Source: JAQGMJ01 sp036271855 (GTDB lineage Bacteria; Pseudomonadota; Gammaproteobacteria; Burkholderiales; JAEUOS01). From it: 27,039 nucleotides of DNA. The stretch covers positions 1 to 27,039 of the forward strand of contig DATAZV010000086.1 of the NCBI GenBank assembly GCA_036271855.1, read 5' to 3'. Below are positions 23,010-27,039 of the stretch, piece after piece. Under the pieces are notes generated by a model. That model was not told where the DNA came from and searched no databases. It saw only the letters and a list, made by a program, of their open reading frames with translations. Numbering within the stretch: position 1 is the stretch's first letter; every line of letters begins with the position of its first letter. The position numbers and the translations under genes were made by a program.

Positions 23010-24041
23010 TTACTCCGGCTGAATCCCGGCCTCCTTGATCACCTTGGCCCAGCGCACCGCTTCGGCCTCGAAGAACTTGCGGTGGCCGGCCGGCGTCAGG
23101 CGGTCGTCGGTCACCACGGTGATGCCGACAGCCTCTTCGCGCTTGATCAGCTCCGGGTCCTTGAGCGCGGCGCGCAGGGCGGCATTGAGCTTCTCCTGCA
23201 CCGCCGCGGGGGTGCCGCGCGGTGCGTACAGGCCGTGCCAGATGGTCACCGAAAAACCGGGCAGGCCGCTCTCGTCCAGGGTCGGCACCGCCGCCACCGA
23301 AGACAGGTCGAGGCGCTTCAGGGCGGTCAGGCCGTAGACCTTGACGCGTTTGGACTCGATCTGCGGAATCGCGCTGGTGGCCTGCTCGCACAGCAGGTCG
23401 ACCTGGCTACCGATCAGGTCGGTCATCGCCGGGCCGCCACCCTTGTAGGGCACGAAGGTCATGTGGCTCTTCAACTGGCTTTGCAGCATCAGGCCGCACA
23501 GGTGCGATGCCGAGCCGACGCCGGCGTTGGCGATGTTGACCTTGCTGTCCTGCTCGGCGATGTACTTGCGCAGCTCGGCGAAGGTGTTTGCCGCCATTGT
23601 CGGGCGGCTGATCAGGGTCTGCGGCGCTTCATTGATCAGGCCGAGAAAGGCCAGGTCGTCCGCCTTGTAGCCCAGGGTCTTGTAGAGCGCGGGAGCGGTG
23701 GAGAGGCCGATGTGGTGCACCAGCAGGGTATAGCCGTCGGCGGTCGCATGCGCCACCCGTGCAGTGCCGACGGTGCCGCCGGCGCCGGAGGTATTGTCGA
23801 CCACCACAGTCTGGTTGAGCGTCTTGTGCATGGCTTCGGCCACGTCGCGGGCGATCTTGTCGCTCGGCCCGCCGGCGGGAAACGGTACGACGATGGTCAC
23901 CGGCTTGTCCGGAAACTCCGCCAGCGCCGCCGGCGGCGCCAGCGCCGCGCCCAGCGCGCAGGCCAGGGCGAGCGCGGGTATGCGCAAGGCAATACGGTCA
24001 GGAATGCGAACAGGTGCAGGGCACTGCGGGTTCAAGGCCAT
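23010..24041 (-). CDS. Bug/TctC-family extracytoplasmic solute receptor (tandem copy A)
   Basis: A 343-residue periplasmic receptor. A long leader ends in a hydrophobic stretch and ALA, cleaved near residue 41, before EFPDKPVTIVVPFPAGGPSD. The lobe-1 P-A-G-G-P-S-D loop, NTSGAGGTVGT, DGYTLLVHHIG, VPYKGGGPAMTDLIGSQVD and TLDESGLPGF are standard Bug features. From the mature start to the end it aligns without gaps (302 residues) with the neighbour at 24253, about 80% identical by eye, so the pair is a tandem duplication. The leaders differ much more than the mature parts. The start at 24041 is the first ATG and has only a weak AGTGAG site. The ligand is unknown. Confidence 0.92.
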   Translation of the reverse strand: MALNPQCPAPVRIPDRIALRIPALALACALGAALAPPAALAEFPDKPVTIVVPFPAGGPSDKIARDVAEAMHKTLNQTVVVDNTSGAGGTVGTARVAHATADGYTLLVHHIGLSTAPALYKTLGYKADDLAFLGLINEAPQTLISRPTMAANTFAELRKYIAEQDSKVNIANAGVGSASHLCGLMLQSQLKSHMTFVPYKGGGPAMTDLIGSQVDLLCEQATSAIPQIESKRVKVYGLTALKRLDLSSVAAVPTLDESGLPGFSVTIWHGLYAPRGTPAAVQEKLNAALRAALKDPELIKREEAVGITVVTDDRLTPAGHRKFFEAEAVRWAKVIKEAGIQPE

Positions 24042-24203
24042 GTTTGTCTCACTTCTGTTTTATTGATGAATCGAGCGGTTGGACCGTCGGCGACCACGAA
24101 GCGTGTGTGCGCGGCCGGATTTTCACCCAAAACCGGCCCCGGCGCATAGGGCCGGATCACGCCAGCGCCCCCGCTGCACGCGCCAGGCCGGACTGGAAAC
24201 AAA

Positions 24204-24228
24204 AAGCCGGATCGAATCGATCCGGCTT
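24204..24228 (-). terminator. Intrinsic terminator after tandem Bug copy B
   Basis: A 25-base perfect palindrome around 24216 (stem AAGCCGGATCGA with its complement) lies 24 bases past the stop of the minus-strand gene at 24253. On the minus strand it runs into TTTTTGTTT. On the plus strand it is followed by CTTTT, so it could act weakly both ways. It separates the two tandem receptors into different transcripts. Confidence 0.88.
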
Positions 24229-24252
24229 CTTTTCATAGTGCCGCCGGTTTCA

Positions 24253-25248
24253 TTACTCCGGCTGGATGCCTGCTTCCCTGATCACCTTGCTCCAGCGCGC
24301 CGACTCCGCATCGAAGAACCTGCGGTGACCCGCCGGCGAGAGCCGGTCGTCGCTCACCACGGTAATGCCCAGCGGCTCCCAGCGCTTGATCATGTCCGCG
24401 TCCTTCAGCGCCGCGCGCAGGGCGGTGTTGAGCTTCCCTAGCACCGCGGGCGGCGTGCCGCGCGGGGCGTAGAGGCCGTGCCAGACGGTGACGTTGAAGC
24501 CCTTCAGGCCGCTCTCATCGATCGTCGGCAGCCCCGCCGTGGCCGGCAGGTCGAGGCGCTTTGTGCTGGTGATGGCGTAGACCTTGACCCGCTTGGCCTC
24601 GATCTGCGGAATCGCGCTGGTGGCCTGCTCGCACATCACGTCCACCTGGCCGCCGATCAGGTCGGTCATCGCCAGGCCCGTGCCCTTGTAGGGCACGAAG
24701 GTCATGTGGCTTTTCAGCTGGCTTTGCAGCATCAGCCCGCACAGGTGCGAAGCCGAGCCGATGCCGGCGTTGGCCATATTGATCTTGCTGTCCTGCTCGG
24801 CGATGTACTTGCGCAGTTCGGCGAAATTGCCCGCCGCCTGCGTCGGCCGGGTGATCAGCACTTGCGGCGCCTCGTTGATCAGGCCGAGAAAGGCCAGGTC
24901 GCCGGTCTTGTAACCCAGGCTCTTGTAGAGCGCCGGCGCGGTCGACAAGCCGATGTGGTGTACCAGCAGGGTATAGCCGTCCGGCGCGGCGTGCGCCACC
25001 CGCGCGGTGCCGATGGTGCCGCCGGCACCGGCGGTGTTGTCGACGATCACTGTCTGGTTAAGCGTCTTGTGCAGGGCTTCGGCGACATCGCGCGCGATCT
25101 TGTCGCTCGGGCCGCCGGTCGGGAAAGGCACGACCACGGTGACCGGGCGCTCGGGATACTCGGCCAATGCGGGAGACGAAGCGATGGCCAGGGCGCAGGC
25201 GAAGGCCAGCGCGCAAGCCGGAACAGGCAAGGTTTTTGTAGAGGTCAT
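24253..25248 (-). CDS. Bug/TctC-family extracytoplasmic solute receptor (tandem copy B)
   Basis: A 331-residue periplasmic receptor and close paralogue of the gene at 23010. The signal peptide (CALAFACALAIASSPALA) is cleaved about residue 29, before EYPERPVTVVVPFPTGGPSD. It shares the blocks PSDKIARDVAEA, HKTLNQTV, LAFLGLINEAP, AELRKYIAEQDSK, SASHLCGLMLQSQLKSH, MTFVPYKG and KVIREAGIQPE. Differences cluster in the second lobe (about residues 215-240 and 265-285), which may tune the ligand. It has its own intrinsic terminator at 24204-24228, so it is not co-transcribed with copy A. No clear ribosome site precedes the ATG. Confidence 0.92.
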   Translation of the reverse strand: MTSTKTLPVPACALAFACALAIASSPALAEYPERPVTVVVPFPTGGPSDKIARDVAEALHKTLNQTVIVDNTAGAGGTIGTARVAHAAPDGYTLLVHHIGLSTAPALYKSLGYKTGDLAFLGLINEAPQVLITRPTQAAGNFAELRKYIAEQDSKINMANAGIGSASHLCGLMLQSQLKSHMTFVPYKGTGLAMTDLIGGQVDVMCEQATSAIPQIEAKRVKVYAITSTKRLDLPATAGLPTIDESGLKGFNVTVWHGLYAPRGTPPAVLGKLNTALRAALKDADMIKRWEPLGITVVSDDRLSPAGHRRFFDAESARWSKVIREAGIQPE

Positions 25249-25844
25249 GGACTGTCTGTTTTCTGATTTTTAGGGATGGATCGGAGCAGTTGCACGCCGC
25301 AATGCCGGGAGCATTTCGGCGCGGGCTGCATTCTGCCTCAAAACCGGCAGAAAGGTGCGCCTGCGCCCACCGTGCCGCTCCAGTGCACTCGCGGAAGCCC
25401 AGGCTCAAAAAACGCTCGCGCATGTCCCCTGTGGCAACGGTTCGGCAGGCCATTGCTTTGAGTCGGCGCTGCCCCGGAAAATCAACCACACATAGTTGTT
25501 CGGACCGTGTATCTTGGGTACCAGGCTTGAAGAGCCTTCGGCGTTCCGGCGCACGAAAGTTTCCGGCGCCCGGTTACCCGGGCCGAAGAGATGAACAGTG
25601 GCGAACGCCGACTAGCCGGCGATGCGCCGTGGCCCCCCTCCGATAAGGGAAAAGGCGGCCAACACAAGTGTAGTAAGGCCGCTGCGCTTTTCGCGAAATT
25701 TCTCAGGTTTTATCAGGTTGGCGCCAGACAATCTTGAAAAAGCCCCGTTGTTTACTGTCATTCGGCCTGGCCTGGTCGATGGCTTAAAATTGCCGCATTG
25801 CGACATCCCGTACGCGTTCCCAAATCCCAATCAAGAAGCCCTTC
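25249..25844. other. 596-bp intergenic region with nested palindromes, no recognised gene
   Basis: No reading frame here resembles a known protein. A 9-bp stem TCGGCGTTC (25538-25546) with GAACGCCGA (25603-25611) encloses a 6-bp hairpin GCCCGG-TTAC-CCGGGC (25568-25583). CTTCGGC/GCCGAAG (25536-25542/25582-25588) is an alternative pairing. The part after about 25640 is richer in A/T. It lies between divergent genes and must include the promoters for tandem Bug copy B and for the reductase at 25845. Confidence 0.6.
25785..25790 (+). promoter_or_regulatory. Candidate -10 box upstream of the KPR-family gene
   Basis: TAAAAT lies 55 bases before the start of the reductase gene. The -35 region at the usual distance (TCGGCC) does not match the consensus, so this is a tentative site. 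Confidence 0.25.
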
Positions 25845-26804
25845 ATGAAAATCCTGATACTCGGCGCCGGCGCCACCGGCGGCTATTTCGGCGGCCGGCT
25901 GGCCCAAGCCGCGGCGGCCGGCAAGACCGGAACGCAAGTCACTTTCCTGGTGCGCCCGGCGCGCGCCGAAGCCCTGCGCGTCAAAGGCTTGCAGGTGCAA
26001 AGCCCGCATGGCGATTTCAGTTTGCCGGTGCGCACCGTGCTGCATACCGAACTCAAGCCGGAATACGATCTGGTGCTGCTGTCGTGCAAGGCCTATGACC
26101 TCGAATCGTCGATTCTCGCGATTTATCCGGCGGTCGGGCCGGAAACACTGATCCTGCCGGTATTGAACGGCCTGGCGCATTACGAGCGCCTGGACGCCGA
26201 GTTCGGTGTGGCGCGGGTGCTGGGCGGCTGTTGCCACATGGCCGGCAACCTGACGCCGGAAGGCGTGGTGCGCCAGATGACGGAACTGCATCGCATCACC
26301 TTCGGCCTGCGCGAGGGCAATGCCGGTCATGCGCCGCAAGTGCTCAAGCAGCTCGAGGCCGCATTCGCCCAGACCCCGGTGGAAACCCGCTTTCCTGAAC
26401 AGGTGCTGCAGGACATCTGGGAAAAATACGTGATGCTGGCGGCGCTGGCCTCGACCAATTGCCTGATGCGCGCCACCGTCGGCGATCTGCTCGCCGCCGA
26501 CGAGGGCGAAGCCATCGCCCTGCGCGCGTTCGCCGAATGCGACGCCGCCGCCGCCCACGCCGGCTACGCCTCGCGGCCGAAAGCGGCGGAGGCCACGCGC
26601 AAGATGCTCACCACCAAAGGCTCGACCTTTCACGCGTCGATGCTGCGCGACCTCGAATCCGGCACCCGCACCGAGGGGGCGCACATCGTCGCCGACATGC
26701 TCAGGCGCAGTCGCGCGGCCGGCAGCGATGCCACCGTGCTGTCGCTGGCCTGGGCCAGCCTGCAGGCGCGCGATGCGCGGCTGGCCCGCGAAACCAGGGC
26801 CTGA
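25845..26804 (+). CDS. Ketopantoate reductase (PanE/ApbA)-family oxidoreductase
   Basis: A 319-residue NAD(P)H-dependent reductase of the 2-dehydropantoate 2-reductase family. The dinucleotide motif GAGATGGYFG starts at residue 7; LLSCKAYDL (79-85) and LPVLNGL (104-110) follow. The catalytic lysine is probably Lys194 in IWEKYVML. However, the two asparagines four and eight residues after this lysine in E. coli PanE are replaced here by Leu198 and Ala202. It may therefore be a KPR-family paralogue acting on another 2-oxo acid rather than the vitamin B5 enzyme, so no gene symbol is given. The start has only a weak AAGAAG site. A MOSC-domain gene follows 16 bases later, probably in the same transcript. 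Confidence 0.87.
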   Translation: MKILILGAGATGGYFGGRLAQAAAAGKTGTQVTFLVRPARAEALRVKGLQVQSPHGDFSLPVRTVLHTELKPEYDLVLLSCKAYDLESSILAIYPAVGPETLILPVLNGLAHYERLDAEFGVARVLGGCCHMAGNLTPEGVVRQMTELHRITFGLREGNAGHAPQVLKQLEAAFAQTPVETRFPEQVLQDIWEKYVMLAALASTNCLMRATVGDLLAADEGEAIALRAFAECDAAAAHAGYASRPKAAEATRKMLTTKGSTFHASMLRDLESGTRTEGAHIVADMLRRSRAAGSDATVLSLAWASLQARDARLARETRA

Positions 26805-26820
26805 GGCGCCGCCACCCGCC

Positions 26821-27039
26821 ATGGCCGTGATCCAGTCGCTGCACCTCTACCCGATCAAGGGTTGCGCCGGCCTGGCGCTGAACGAAGCGACGCTGGGCGA
26901 AGCCGGGCTGCAGACCGGGGGTGTGGGCGACCGCGAGTGGATGGTGGTGGATGCCGATACCGGCCTGTTCCTTTCGCAGCGCCAGTTGCCATGCATGGCG
27001 CTGATCGCGCCCGCCATCGATGCGGGCATGCTGCGGGTC
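26821..27039 (+). CDS. MOSC N-terminal beta-barrel domain protein, 5' fragment
   Basis: 73 codons run off the window. The sequence VIQSLHLYPIKGCAGLALNE, then DREWMVVDADTGLFLSQRQ, matches the N-terminal beta barrel found before MOSC domains (YcbX-like proteins). Those proteins bind a sulphur-molybdenum cofactor and reduce N-hydroxylated compounds. The MOSC domain itself, with its conserved cysteine, is outside the window. The gene is 16 bases after the KPR-family gene on the same strand. Confidence 0.82.
   Translation, partial: MAVIQSLHLYPIKGCAGLALNEATLGEAGLQTGGVGDREWMVVDADTGLFLSQRQLPCMALIAPAIDAGMLRV

Overview
The window is high-GC DNA that reads as a betaproteobacterial chromosome, of the Burkholderiales/Rhodocyclales type. 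The reasons are: five Bug/TctC-type solute receptors (a family strongly expanded in that class), a FimV-like type IV pilus hub protein, an M1 aminopeptidase N of the proteobacterial type, and a bacterial OGT/SPINDLY-like glycosyltransferase. No rRNA, tRNA, CRISPR array, phage gene or classical transposase was seen.

Left part (1-7300). A truncated DMT-type permease lies at the edge. It is followed by a plus-strand run: dipeptide/oligopeptide-type ABC receptor, Bug receptor, D-2-hydroxyacid dehydrogenase, and a second ABC receptor paralogous to the first. None of the receptors has a permease or ATPase beside it. Next comes a small GIY-YIG nuclease gene enclosed by perfect 27-bp inverted repeats, then an acyl-CoA dehydrogenase. 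The inverted-repeat GIY-YIG cassette is the most unusual object here. A related gene-less pair of repeats lies at 20549-20650. The left arms of the two elements differ by compensatory base changes that keep a hairpin intact.

Middle part (7331-17419), mostly minus strand. A three-gene set encodes a periplasmic FecR-like protein, a membrane protein with a heme-c sensor domain (CxxCH) plus HAMP, and a cytoplasmic Ser/Thr protein kinase. Together they look like a redox or ligand sensing chain. Upstream is a TPR-GT41 glycosyltransferase. Diverging from it on the plus strand is a Bug homologue with no visible signal peptide. Then a FimV-like membrane protein overlaps by ATGA with a downstream PilZ-like protein, suggesting a pilus/c-di-GMP pair.

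Right part (17853-27039). pepN, the gene-less repeat element and a YbaK-family tRNA-editing deacylase lie on the plus strand. An RraA-type aldolase diverges from a Bug receptor. Two Bug receptors about 80% identical by eye lie in tandem on the minus strand, with a good intrinsic terminator between them. After a 596-bp gap with nested palindromes come a ketopantoate reductase-family gene and the start of a MOSC-domain gene.

The common theme is uptake and handling of organic acids (receptors, 2-hydroxyacid dehydrogenase, oxo-acid aldolase, KPR-type reductase, acyl-CoA dehydrogenase), interleaved with surface and signalling genes. Functions are read from motifs only; no searches were run.
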